From Vreelandella lionensis (GTDB lineage Bacteria; Pseudomonadota; Gammaproteobacteria; Pseudomonadales; Halomonadaceae), in assembly GCF_002087295.1 (NCBI RefSeq), contig NZ_MWVI01000097.1:62001-126000 (forward strand): DNA of 64,000 nucleotides. Direction: 5' to 3'. Position numbers and translations under genes: made by a program. Shown piece after piece: positions 47,448 through 58,037 of the stretch. The notes below the pieces were generated by a model, which was not told the origin of the DNA, did not search any database, and saw only the letters and a list, made by a program, of their open reading frames with translations. How positions within the stretch are numbered: position 1 is the first letter of the stretch; each line of letters begins with the position of its first letter.

Positions 47448-49529
47448 TTAGCGGCCACCCACCAGCGTAGTAACGCGCAGGGTGCGGTCGTCGGGAATTT
47501 CCGCTTGAGACATCACCACTAAGTGGCGCATGCGGCGGCGCAGGAAGCGCGACAACACGGCCCGTAGCGAGTGCTGAACCACCAGCACAGGCGCTTCACC
47601 ACTGCCTTCATGTTTCTCTAGCGCTTGCTGCGCTTGATTCATCAAGGTATCCGCCAGCCCTGGCTCCATCGCACCATTGCCGTTCATTGCTTGCAACAAC
47701 ACTTGCTCTAACTGCGCATCCAGCCCCATCACATGCAGCGTATCTTGGCCCGCGAACCACTGCTGGGTAATGGCCCTGCCCAGCGCAATACGCACCAGAG
47801 CCGTTAGCTCGTTGGGATCTTTCTGCTGACCCGCATACTCTGCCAGGGTGTCCAGCACGGTACGCATATCACGAATCGAGACATCCTCATCCAGTAGGTT
47901 CTGCAAAATGCGCTGCAGCACGGTGAGGGTGATGGACTTCGGCACTACTTCTTCGACCAGCGATTTTTGATCTTCGCCCAACTTGTCCAGCAGCTTTTGA
48001 ACCTCCTGGCGGCCCAGCATTTCAGGCGAGTGACGGTGCAGCAGATGGTTAAGGTGCGTGGCGATGACCGTACTAGCATCCACGACCGTGTACCCGTATA
48101 CCTGAGCATGCTCCCGTTGGTTAGCGTCAATCCATACTGCTGGCAAGCCAAAGGCAGGGTCTTGGGTCGGTGTACCCTGAAGCTCCCCAGAGACCTGACC
48201 AGGATCAATGGCTAGCCATTTACCGGTCTGCGCCTCAGCGCGGCCAATTTCCGCTCCCTTCATGGAGAGCACATAGGTATTGGGTGGTAGTTCTAAGTTA
48301 TCGCGAATGTGCACCACGGGCGGCAGGAAGCCCACTTCCTGGGCAAACTTCTTGCGTACGCTTTTAATACGGCCCAGCAGTTCACCCTTCTGCCGGGAAT
48401 CCACCAAGGGGATCAAGCGATGCCCCACCTCTAAACCAAGCGTGTCTACCAGCTGAACATCTTCCCAGCTGGCTTCAGGGGTTTCCTGTATTTGAGGCGG
48501 TGCAGCGGAGACTTCTTCCTTCACCAAGGTCTGCTCTTTTCGACGGATCAGGTACCAGGCTAAACCACCCAGCAGCGCTGTAAACAGCAGGAACACGAAG
48601 TTGGGCATACCAGGTACTAGGCCTAACAGGCCCATTACCATGGCCGCCAAGATCATTACTTGGGGGTTCACAAACAGTTGGCTGATCATCTGCTGACCAA
48701 CATCCTGCTCGGTGTTGACGCGTGAAACAGTCACACCTGCCGCCGTGGAGATCACCAGCGCCGGAATCTGGGCAACCAAGCCATCACCAATCGTTAGCAG
48801 CGTATAAGTGCGGGCAGCATCGGCAAATCCCAGATCGTGCTGCATCATGCCAATCAGCAGGCCGCCAATGATATTGACTACCATGATGACCAAGCCTGCC
48901 ACGGCATCACCACGGACGAACTTACTGGCACCGTCCATTGAGCCATAAAAGTCAGCTTCTTGAGCAACTTCGGCGCGGCGCTTTTTCGCATCATCTTCGC
49001 CAATCAGGCCGGCATTCAAGTCGGCATCAATTGCCATCTGTTTACCGGGCATGGCATCAAGCACGAAGCGAGCGCCCACTTCGGCAATACGGCCGGCACC
49101 CTTGGTGATCACCATGAAGTTGATGATGACCAGGATTAAGAAGACCACCAAGCCTACCGCAAAGTTACCACCTACCAGGAACGTACCAAAGGCCTCAATG
49201 ACCTTGCCGGCCGCATCTCCCCCTTCATGGCCTTCCATCAATACCACACGAGTCGAAGCCACGTTAAGGGAGAGTCGCAGCAGTGTGGTAAACAGTAGAA
49301 CGGCCGGAAACGCGGCAAAATCCAGCGGTTTCTCGGCAAACATACTGACCAGCAGCACCATGATCGATAGCGCAATATTAAAAGTGAACAGCAGATCCAG
49401 CGCGAACGGCGGAAGGGGCAGAATCATCATGCCCAGAATCATTAAAATCAGCAGCGGACCGGCGAGCAGCTTCATGCTCACATCGTTCATCCAGTTACGC
49501 TGATTGATCAACTGGCTTAAGCCTTTCAT
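47448..49529 (-). CDS. flhA: flagellar type III export gate protein FlhA
   Basis: 693 residues, intact. About eight membrane segments in the first 330 residues, with the FHIPEP-like conserved block (TKGAGRIAEVGARFVLDAMP, GKQMAIDADLNAGLI, GDAVAGLVIMVVNIIGGLLI) and a cytoplasmic domain that binds substrate-chaperone complexes (LIPLVDSRQKGELLGRIKSV ... LTALVRIALGRAITQQW). The ATG overlaps the flhB stop (ATGA at 49526-49529), so the two gate proteins are coupled. flhF follows after 52 bases. Confidence 0.98.
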   Translation of the reverse strand: MKGLSQLINQRNWMNDVSMKLLAGPLLILMILGMMILPLPPFALDLLFTFNIALSIMVLLVSMFAEKPLDFAAFPAVLLFTTLLRLSLNVASTRVVLMEGHEGGDAAGKVIEAFGTFLVGGNFAVGLVVFLILVIINFMVITKGAGRIAEVGARFVLDAMPGKQMAIDADLNAGLIGEDDAKKRRAEVAQEADFYGSMDGASKFVRGDAVAGLVIMVVNIIGGLLIGMMQHDLGFADAARTYTLLTIGDGLVAQIPALVISTAAGVTVSRVNTEQDVGQQMISQLFVNPQVMILAAMVMGLLGLVPGMPNFVFLLFTALLGGLAWYLIRRKEQTLVKEEVSAAPPQIQETPEASWEDVQLVDTLGLEVGHRLIPLVDSRQKGELLGRIKSVRKKFAQEVGFLPPVVHIRDNLELPPNTYVLSMKGAEIGRAEAQTGKWLAIDPGQVSGELQGTPTQDPAFGLPAVWIDANQREHAQVYGYTVVDASTVIATHLNHLLHRHSPEMLGRQEVQKLLDKLGEDQKSLVEEVVPKSITLTVLQRILQNLLDEDVSIRDMRTVLDTLAEYAGQQKDPNELTALVRIALGRAITQQWFAGQDTLHVMGLDAQLEQVLLQAMNGNGAMEPGLADTLMNQAQQALEKHEGSGEAPVLVVQHSLRAVLSRFLRRRMRHLVVMSQAEIPDDRTLRVTTLVGGR

Positions 49530-50693
49530 GGTTGCGCCTCATTGCCATCGGCACGACGGCCGGGACTATCCATTTCCGGGGGTACCGGTAAATTATCGGG
49601 TGTGGGGGGCACCTCGCCTCCTTGTTGTGCAACATGTTTCAGGCGGTAGGCCCAGGCCATCACTTCGGCCACGGCAGTGTACAGTTCGGCGGGCACTTCA
49701 GCTTCTAAGTCGACATGAGGATACAGGGCGCGCGCCAGAGGTGCTGCCTCCAAGCGCGGAACACCTGCTTCCTCGCCAATCTCACGGATTCGAGCGGCAA
49801 CAGCATCGGCCCCTTTGGCCACCAACCGAGGAGCCCCCATACGCCCCTCCTGGTAAACCAGCGCCACTGCATAGTGGGTTGGGTTGGTAATAATGAACAT
49901 CAGCTTCAGGTACTTTGCTCATCATGCGCCCGCGGGCCATGGCCTGCTGCTGCTGGCGAATACGGCCCTTCACATGGGGGTCGCCCTCAGAGTCTTTATG
50001 CTCTTGCTTCACCTCTTCTTTGGTCATACGCAGCTGTTTGTCGTTATTCCACAGCTGAAATGGGACATCAATGAGAATAACCACGATCAGTGACAGGACG
50101 ATGAGGCCCGCCCCCAGCGCTGCCATATTCAGCGCACTGACCAGTCCCTGCTGCACGGGCTGGTCCATTAGCCCCATAAATTTGCCAATATTAAAATATA
50201 AAAAGCCAGCTGCCACACCGCCCACCAAGATGGACTTAGCAATCGCCTTAGCCAGCTCAGCAAGGGCCTGAACAGAAAATATCCTTTTTAACCCTTTCAC
50301 TGGGTTTAATTTTGAAAATTTAGGCTGCAACGATTTTGAAGAGATTAACCAGCCACCTAGCAGTGCCGGTGCAACCAGTGCAATCACCGTGAGCAGTAAA
50401 AATAAGGGAAGCATAGCGATGAGGGTTCGCTGGCCAAGATCCAGCGCATTCACCAACATAGGCGTGCTTTCCATGGCATGGCGGCGCTCAAATAAAAACG
50501 CCTGCTCCATCACCATCCCAAGCTGGTCATAGAGCATTTGCCCCATACCCCACAACCCCATCACCCCACCCAGCAGCATCATGAAGGTAGTTAGTTCGCG
50601 GGATCGAGGCACCTGACCCTCTTCGCGGGCTTTATCTAATCGCCTGGGCGTGGCCTCTTCGGTTTTTTCCTGATCGCTGTCGTTATCTGCCAT
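49526..50693 (-). CDS. flhB: flagellar export switch protein FlhB (one frameshift)
   Basis: 388 residues after correction. Start at MADNDSDQEKTEEATPRRLD (50693), the typical N-terminus; an in-frame ATG at 50738 is less likely. Four membrane segments (for example LFLLLTVIALVAPALLGGWL). The autocleavage site NPTHYAVAL is present in the cytoplasmic domain, with cleavage expected between N and P. One T too many near 49899 breaks the frame just before it (restored PEADVIITNPTHYAV). Ends in a proline-rich tail. FlhB cleavage switches export from rod/hook to filament substrates. Confidence 0.94.
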
Positions 50694-50748
50694 GCTGTTA
50701 TCCGGCTGACGAGTGGCCAGTTGACCAAAATAAGGCATACCATAAACT

Positions 50749-50770
50749 CAGCCGCCCTAAAGGACGGCTG
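50749..50770 (-). terminator. possible weak terminator between cheZ and flhB
   Basis: Nine-pair stem (CAGCCGTCC / GGGCGGCTG, one G-T pair) with a four-base loop, about 57 bases after the cheZ stop on the minus strand. Only a short T stretch follows, so full termination is doubtful; it may separate expression of che and flh genes. Confidence 0.4.
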
Positions 50771-50826
50771 AACAGTCTACCTATTTTGCCAGATGCAGCG
50801 GCTTACAATGAGCTAATAACCCAGCA

Positions 50827-51522
50827 TTAAAAGCCTAATTCGTCCAATAAGTCGTCTACCTGATCCTGGCCGGTAACGATATCAGGGGCGTTCTCTTTCA
50901 CCTGCGGCCCATTAAGAAGATCTTCATTGCGGCGAGCTTTCTCATTTTTCCACTGATCTTCGGCCTTGCGCTGCATCGTTTCACGAGCTTCAACACCGGG
51001 AACATTGTCGATGAGTACCTGTACCAGCTGATGCTCGATCTCACGGATCACATCCATCATTTTCTTGATGACTTGACCGGTAAGATCCTGGAAATCCTGT
51101 GCCATCATAATGTCCATCAGCTCCTTATTGGTCGCTGAGGTAATTTCTGGCACGTCGCTCAGGTAGGTGCGCGTCTCTTTTACCAACACCTTTGCGTCGT
51201 CTAGCTCTTTTGGTGCTTCGAACCACTCGGCCCAACGCTTGTCGAGTGCTTCCGCACGCTCAGAGAGCTGATCTTGCAGCGGCTGCGCACGATCAATGGC
51301 GTTCAACGCCCTGTCTGCAGCCTGCTCGGTCATCGTCGCCACGTAGTCCAGCCGGTCACGGGCGTCGGGGATCGCTTCAGCGGCCTTTTCAATCTCTTTG
51401 TCTAAGCCCAACTCGCGCATATTGTCACGCAGCATGCGGGTAAGCTTACCAATACGAAAGATAAGGTCTTCTGCGGCTTCTTCAGACAGTTGGGCAGAAC
51501 CACCCTGCTCATTCTGACTCAT
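50827..51522 (-). CDS. cheZ: CheY-P phosphatase CheZ
   Basis: 231 residues, intact. Long helical hairpin ([20 protein letters not shown] ... [20 protein letters not shown]) with the catalytic segment [20 protein letters not shown], in which Asp and Gln act on phospho-CheY. The C-terminal peptide [12 protein letters not shown] binds CheY. Directly after cheY (42-base gap). Presence of CheZ rather than CheC/FliY fits gammaproteobacteria. Confidence 0.97.
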   Translation of the reverse strand: MSQNEQGGSAQLSEEAAEDLIFRIGKLTRMLRDNMRELGLDKEIEKAAEAIPDARDRLDYVATMTEQAADRALNAIDRAQPLQDQLSERAEALDKRWAEWFEAPKELDDAKVLVKETRTYLSDVPEITSATNKELMDIMMAQDFQDLTGQVIKKMMDVIREIEHQLVQVLIDNVPGVEARETMQRKAEDQWKNEKARRNEDLLNGPQVKENAPDIVTGQDQVDDLLDELGF

Positions 51523-51564
51523 TGTGTTGTCTCCTCGTTAACCGAGCGCCTTGGCTCAGCCGCG

Positions 51565-51954
51565 TCATTTACCCATTTTCTCGAAGATTTTATTCAGCTT
51601 CTCTTCTAGGGTCGCGGCAGTGAACGGTTTGACGACATAACCATTGGCACCCGCTTGTGCGGCAGCAATAATATTCTCTTTCTTTGCTTCGGCCGTTACC
51701 ATCAGTACTGGCAAGTCTTTTAGCGCATTGTCCTGGCGAATCTCTTTCAGCATTTCCAGGCCATCTAGGTTGGGCATGTTCCAGTCGGAAACCACAAACT
51801 CAAAATTGCCCGCGCGCAATTTATTAAGCGCATCTTGACCATCTTCGGCTTCTTCAACATTAGTGAAGCCCAGCTCTTTCAGCAGGCTACGTACGATCCG
51901 GCGCATAGTGGGAAAATCGTCTACTACCAAGAAACTCATGTTCTTATCAGCCAT
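51565..51954 (-). CDS. cheY: chemotaxis response regulator CheY
   Basis: 129 residues, single receiver domain, intact. [16 protein letters not shown] has the acidic pair (one Asp followed by Asp), [14 protein letters not shown] the phospho-acceptor Asp, [11 protein letters not shown] the Thr and [15 protein letters not shown] the Lys. Phospho-CheY binds FliM and changes flagellar rotation. Placed between a receptor gene and cheZ. Confidence 0.98.
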   Translation of the reverse strand: MADKNMSFLVVDDFPTMRRIVRSLLKELGFTNVEEAEDGQDALNKLRAGNFEFVVSDWNMPNLDGLEMLKEIRQDNALKDLPVLMVTAEAKKENIIAAAQAGANGYVVKPFTAATLEEKLNKIFEKMGK

Positions 51955-52007
51955 TGGTCATCCTCTCAATAACGACATCTATAGGGTGACTGGGAATTCA
52001 GTCAGGG

Positions 52008-53713
52008 TTAAAATTCTTCCCACTCTTCGTGGTGCTGCTGGGCAGTTGCTCGACGATTCGGCGGTAAAGCCGTTGACTGAGCAGCAGACGCCTTAGGAAC
52101 CGACGTGTGCGATGCTGATACACGCGTAGGTAACGCATGTGATGCCTGCTGAGCACTTAGCACCTGAAAGACCGCGACCGCCTCTTCTAAGCGATTTGCT
52201 TGCTCTTCTAGTGAAGCGGCCGCTGCGGTTGCCTGCTGGACTAACGCGGCATTTTGCTGAGTCACCTGGTCCATTTGCCCCACTGCCTGACTCACCTGCT
52301 CAATACCGTCGCTCTGCTCTTGGGACGCCGCTGAAATCTCATCCATGATATCTGTAACCCGGCGCACCGCGGTGACGACTTCCGTCATTGTCTGGCCCGC
52401 CTTTTCTACCAGAGATGAACCCTGGTTGATCTGACTAACAGACGCCTCAATCAGCGTTTTAATCTCTTTTGCCGCATCCGCACTGCGGCTAGCGAGGTTA
52501 CGCACTTCCCCGGCCACCACCGCAAACCCGCGCCCTTGCTCGCCAGCCCGCGCTGCCTCAACCGAAGCATTCAGTGCCAGAATATTGGTCTGAAACGCGA
52601 TGGAATCGATCACATTAGTGATATCTGCCACTTTTTGAGAGCTGGTGGAGATACCGTGCATGGTTTGCACCACTTGTTCAACGACTTGACCACCCTGCTC
52701 TGCTGTGGTGGAAGCATCAGCGGCTAGCGTACTGGCCTGTCGAGCGTTGTCAGCATTCTGTTTCACGGTGGCTGTCATCTGCTCCATACTGGCCGCCGTT
52801 TGCTCAATGGACGCTGCCTGCTGCTCAGTACGCGATGAAAGATCAGCATTGCCGCTGGCGATTTCTCGGGTGCCGTGGTGAATCTCTCGACTCCCCTCGC
52901 GCACGCGTGCCACCGTTGCGCTAAGGTTTTGCTGCATGGTGGCCATAGCCGAAAATAAACGGCCAATTTCGTTTTTACCGGCCTCTGGCAGCGGCTGCGT
53001 TAAGTCTGCCTCGGCAATGCGATCAAGCCGCTGAACGGCATTGTTAAGTGGCGCAATGACTGTGCGGCGTAAACCGATATAAATGGCCAGCGTCACTATC
53101 AGCGCAAGGCCTACCGCTAGCGCGTTGATTAAGGTAAACAGCTCTCCCTGAGACTCAGCATCCACACGGATTGTATCAACACGACCAAAACCATATAATC
53201 GACGAAGGTATTAACACTTTCGGAGAGTGCGCTTAGTGGCTCGGCCAGTTCGCCTCGTAGCTGGTTAAACGTATTGATATCCATGAACTCAAAGCTAGCG
53301 TGTTGCTGCTTTACCAGATCAAGCACAGCGCGGAAGTTTTCATCGACAGCGCTTCCCAAAACTTCACCCTGTGCTGTACGCGGCGCGGCCAGATACTTCT
53401 CAAAGCGACGCTCGGCCCGTTCGATACGATTTGCCGCCATCTCTACCTGCTCATTAGATTGGCGAGTCTGCCCCACCATCAGTAAATTAGAGGCAGTCTC
53501 CATGGCTAGCATGGCTTGGTTGAGCAGAGAATCGGCGCGGTTCAGCTCGTTAAGCTGTTCATTTCCAATAAGATTCAGCGTCGCTAAGTTACTCTGAGCA
53601 TTACGGTCAGCCACGACGCCAAGCCCAGCCACAACCAACATCAGCGTGACGAGGCAGGTTAGCGCCGTTACCACGGTCGAATGAATACTTAAATTGCGCA
53701 GTAAACGCGTCAT
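52008..53713 (-). CDS. methyl-accepting chemotaxis protein 1 (one frameshift)
   Basis: Membrane receptor. ATG 53713 ([15 protein letters not shown]); first membrane helix [19 protein letters not shown], periplasmic four-helix-type domain ([20 protein letters not shown] ...), second helix [24 protein letters not shown] domain and signalling domain with [20 protein letters not shown]. The tail ends EEWEEF, a CheR/CheB tether of the xWxxF type. A base is missing near 53188 (restored [18 protein letters not shown]). About 568 residues. Ligand unknown. 17 bases after cheB. Confidence 0.94.
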
Positions 53714-53730
53714 TGTTATGGCTTCCCTTA

Positions 53731-54831
53731 TTAATGCATGAACCAAGAAGGGTTTGACACTTCTTGGTACTTAAACGCGCTGCGCGCGCCCTGAGCAGCA
53801 ACCAGCGCCATAAGACGCGACGGTATATCGTCGAGTGCAACGACCTCGACTGCTCCCCCAACGGCAATCGCCTCTCGCGGCATACCAAAAACCACACAGG
53901 TCTCTTCATTTTGTGCGATCGTCGGCGCACCTGCTTGACGCATTTCTAATAGGCCTGCCGCGCCATCTTTTCCCATACCGGTCAGAATGACGCCGATGGC
54001 GTTTTTGCCAGCATGCTTAGAAGCGGAGTGAAACAACACATCTACCGAGGGGCGATGGCGGTTAACCGGCGGTCCATCGTTTAGGCGGGCTACGTAGTTG
54101 GCGCCACTGCGGGCAAGCTCTAAGTGCTGGTCGCCAGGGGCAATATAGGCATGGCCTGGCAGAACCCGCTCACCGTCCGTGGCTTCCTTGACGGTAATAC
54201 GACACAGTCGATCCAGGCGTTCTGCAAAAGAGCGCGTGAAGCCACCGGGCATATGCTGGGTAATTAAAATGGCAGGCGCATTGGCAGGTAAAGGTTCTAA
54301 TACGGCACGGATTGCTTCAGTGCCGCCAGTAGAAGCACCAATAATAATGAGCTTCTCGCTGGATATCATGGGTGCTTTAAGCTGAGTGGGCGGCGGCGTG
54401 TTTTTATGGCGTGCCTGACGCGGACGCGAACGAGCTGCAGCACGCAATTTTTCAGCAATTTCGTTGGCGGACTCCATCATACCGCTGCGAATACCCAGGC
54501 TTGGCTTCGCTACAAAATCCAGCGCACCGAGCTCCAGGGCGCGCAGGGTAATTTCAGAGCCGCTTTGGGTTAGCGACGACACCATCAGCACCGGCATAGG
54601 GCGCAATCGCATCAGCCGCTCAAGAAAATCGAGGCCGTCCATCCTCGGCATCTCGACATCAAGCGTCAGTACATCTGGGTTATGCTGCTTGATCAGATCT
54701 CGGGCAGCGATGGGGTCAGGCGCAACGGCGACAACTTCCATGTCTGGCTGTGAGTTAATGATTTCGGTCAGCAAATCACGAATCAGCGCCGAGTCATCGA
54801 CGCACAACACTTTGATCTTGGCAGCGCTCAA
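53731..54831 (-). CDS. cheB: chemotaxis protein-glutamate methylesterase/deamidase CheB
   Basis: 366 residues, intact. N-terminal receiver ([40 protein letters not shown]) and C-terminal esterase with [13 protein letters not shown] (catalytic Ser), [19 protein letters not shown] (His) and [13 protein letters not shown] (Asp). Removes receptor methyl groups when phosphorylated by CheA. Downstream of cheR; the receptors' EEWEEF tails are likely docking points. Confidence 0.97.
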   Translation of the reverse strand: MSAAKIKVLCVDDSALIRDLLTEIINSQPDMEVVAVAPDPIAARDLIKQHNPDVLTLDVEMPRMDGLDFLERLMRLRPMPVLMVSSLTQSGSEITLRALELGALDFVAKPSLGIRSGMMESANEIAEKLRAAARSRPRQARHKNTPPPTQLKAPMISSEKLIIIGASTGGTEAIRAVLEPLPANAPAILITQHMPGGFTRSFAERLDRLCRITVKEATDGERVLPGHAYIAPGDQHLELARSGANYVARLNDGPPVNRHRPSVDVLFHSASKHAGKNAIGVILTGMGKDGAAGLLEMRQAGAPTIAQNEETCVVFGMPREAIAVGGAVEVVALDDIPSRLMALVAAQGARSAFKYQEVSNPSWFMH

Positions 54832-54915
54832 AGCACGCCTCCTCTTACGGTATCCACCGCGGCATCACTCCCTGCTGGCAAACGCCCTCGTCGGAGCTTA
54901 GCTCACGTTTATTGT

Positions 54916-55788
54916 TCACTTATTCGCGAGGGTATAAACCGTTTGCCCGCGCAACTTAAACGCATCGCTGATATACGAGAAGTTTTCGGAGTGTCCCGCA
55001 AATAGCAGACCATCCTGTTTCATCAGCGGCGCAAACCGCTTCAAAAGCTTAGCTAGCGTCTCTTTGTCGAAATAAATCATGATATTACGACAAAATATCG
55101 CATCAAAAGGGCCTTTGATAGGCCACTGAGGGGCCAGCAAGTTCAGTGGCATAAACTCAACAAGTGCCGAGACTTCTGGGCGCACGCGGGCAAGCCCGAT
55201 GTGATTGCCGGTACCTTTTTGAAAGAACCGCTTCACTCGAGCTTCGTCCAGTTTGCCGCACTTGTTCCTGGGGGTAAATCCCCTGACGTGCTTTCGCCAG
55301 TGCATCGGTATCAATGTCGGTAGCAATCACTTTGGCTTGGGAGGCTTTCGCGCCAAGTGTCTCTAGCAGCGTCATAGCAATCGAGTAGGGCTCTTCCCCT
55401 GTCGAAGCGGCTGAACACCAGATCGTTACCGGATCTTGCTTATGCCTAATATGTTCCGACAATAATGGGAAGTGATGCGATTCACGAAAAAAGCAGTTAG
55501 ATTGGTAGTCAAGGCGTTGGTAAACGCCTCCCACTCTTTCGCGTCGGGTTGACGCTCCAGCCGCGACAGGTAGTCAGTAAAGCGCGTCATGCCATGATGG
55601 CGCAGCAGCTTAGCTAAGCGGCTATAAACCATTTCGCGCTTATGCTCAGCTAATACAATACCAGCGCGCTGGTAAATCAGCTCTCGAATGCGCGCAAAAT
55701 CAGCATCGGTCAGCACCAGATCTCGTTCGATCTGCCCACTAGACGTCCACTGGCCAGCGTCAACTCCCCGTTCGCGTTGGTCTGTCAA
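54916..55788 (-). CDS. cheR: chemotaxis protein methyltransferase CheR (two frameshifts)
   Basis: Uses SAM to methylate receptor glutamates. 290 residues after correction. N-terminal helical domain ([38 protein letters not shown]), then [35 protein letters not shown] (SAM motif), [19 protein letters not shown] and [17 protein letters not shown]. One T is missing near 55490 and one C is extra near 55272; they cancel. The start is best taken as TTG 55788, overlapping the stop of the upstream receptor gene (TTGA) with GGAAGAG upstream. Confidence 0.93.
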
Positions 55789-57965
55789 AACTCTTCCCAC
55801 TCCTCTACAGAGGCCATTTGCCGTTTCTTAGTCGGCACAGGCGATGTGGCACTGCTGTTATGTGCAGACCCCGCTGGCAACACATTTGCCTTTGGAGTTG
55901 CGGTCGCAGGCGGCTGCAAGCCAGTGGCCGCTAGCGGGCTTTGGTTAAGTCGAAACGCTTCAACGGAAAGCGACAACAGTCCTGCTTGTTGCTCTAGGGC
56001 AACAGCTGCCCGTGCAGTTTCTTGAACGCGCAGAGCATTTTGCTGTGTTGCTTGATCCATTTCCGCAACGGCTTGGTTGACTTACGGAATACCGCTGCTT
56101 TGTTCCGCAGAAGCCGCCGAGATGTCGTGCATAATATGAGTAACGCTGCGTGCCGGCTTCGGCAACCTCACTAATCGCTGCCTCAGCTTTTTCGACTAAG
56201 CCAGCGCCTACGCTCACTTCCTGGCTCGAATCGTCAATAAGTGTGCGAATTTCCTGCGCTGCTCCAGCACTACGCCCAGCAAGCTTACGCACCTCTTCGG
56301 CTACCACAGCGAAGCCACGACCATGCTCTCCCGCCCTGGCTGCCTCCACTGAGGCATTCAGAGCCAAGATGTTGGTCTGAAATGCAATCGAATCGATGAC
56401 ATTGATAATGTCAGTCATTTTTTGCGAGCTTTGTGTAATTCGCTGCATATTAGCGACCAGCTGTGTCATCAATTCGCCGGTTTGTGTAACCATGGTTGCA
56501 TTGTTATCGGCCAGTCGGCGCGCTTCTTGAGCGTTATCGCTATTTTGCTTAACCGTGGTTGTCATCTCTTCCATACTGGAGGCAGTTTGCTGCAGCGAAG
56601 CTGCCTGCTGTTCAGTTCGCGTGGAGAGTGCTTCGTTGCCACTGGCAATGTCTTTAGCTGCTGGGGTGACTACGTCAATGCCACTTTTTACATCACTAAT
56701 GATGTTGCTCAGGCTTTTACGCATGGTGTTGAGAGAGTCCATCAACTGTCCAATTTCATCCCGGCGTTTGGGCGGTACATGTGCCGCTAAATTGCCGCCT
56801 GCGATTTGCAACGTAAAACGTGACGCGCGCTTCAGTGGCGTAATAATAGAGCGCAGCGTTAGTACACTAATCAGTACCAGTAACAATAATCCTGCGCCTA
56901 ATACACCAGCTTGTACGCTAAGCATGGCGGTTTGACCACGCTCGGCCTCTGCTGCCATTGCCTCCGCTGCTTCCTGCTTTTGAGCGATCAGTTGATTGAC
57001 CATAGCGGTAGCTCCCGACCCTCCTCGTTCATCACACTGATAACAGCATCCAGGCCGGTGAACGCTTGGTAAGTCTCTTCAGCCTGTAGCACGCTAGCCG
57101 CTTGGTTCATGCCTTCAGACAAAAAAGCTTGTAGCTGCTCGTTGAACGAAGTGGCCAACGGCGTCGTATTCACATCGCGACTGAAGTACGCCTGCCAGAT
57201 ATCAACGATTTGTGTAGCACTTCCCTCTATCGCTTCCCCCATCTCGAAACGCTGGTTAATCAGCTCCATGCGCTCAGGCTCAATCAGTGCCTGACGTGTT
57301 TGCGCAATCGTTTGATCAATTTGCTGAAGGCGAATGACAACCCTTAAGCCATCGTTATTTAGCTCACCCAATCGTTCGCCTGCCACATTAAGGCCATAAA
57401 GCCCCACGCCACCGCTCGCTACTAGCAGGGCCCCTGCCACGACCACCATGCCAACTAATTTGGCACGTATTGTGTCGAGCCGAATACGCTTAATGCGCTG
57501 TAACAAGCCCTTTTGGCGCACGCGCCCTTTATCCAAGTAGAGGCGCTTATTGCGCCCTTCTCGTATCTCTGCATAACGCTGTTCAGCCTGAGCAATCGCC
57601 TTGCGGGTCGCTTGCACCCGCACAGAGGTGTAACCAATTACTTGGTCGTTCTCTACAATCGGTGTGACGCTGGCGTCTACCCAGTAGTGGTCTCCATTCT
57701 TACAGCGATTTTTCACCAGCCCTCGGCCGGGCTCCCCCGTCTGAACGGTTTTCCAGAGGTTCTCAAACGCAGGCGACGGCATATCTGGATGACGTATTAG
57801 GTTATGAGGCGCTCCTATCAGCTCTTCATGCTGATAGCCGCTAATCTCGATAAATGCTGGATTTGCGTAGGTTATACGCCCTTTTAGATCAGTACGCGAA
57901 ACGAGAAAATCGTCTTGTTTCAGCTCAACTTCCCGTTGAGTCACTGGCTGGTTATTACGCATCAT
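55785..57965 (-). CDS. PAS-containing (Aer-like) methyl-accepting chemotaxis protein 2 (several frameshifts)
   Basis: N-terminal PAS domain ([40 protein letters not shown]), the signature of Aer-type redox sensors, then a membrane helix [20 protein letters not shown], a periplasmic region, a second helix ([20 protein letters not shown]), HAMP and signalling domain ([20 protein letters not shown]). Tail EEWEEF. Frames change near 57005 and 56154, and two compensating indels near 56083-56090 create a TAA in [14 protein letters not shown]. Unlike Aer of E. coli it has a periplasmic segment and a CheR/CheB tether. ATG 57965 follows AAGG. Confidence 0.92.
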
Positions 57966-58037
57966 GCTGCCTTATTGTTTATGTTTTAACGCGGTAATAG
58001 TTTGGTTCATTCCATGGCCAGAGCAGAGAGCGCTGAG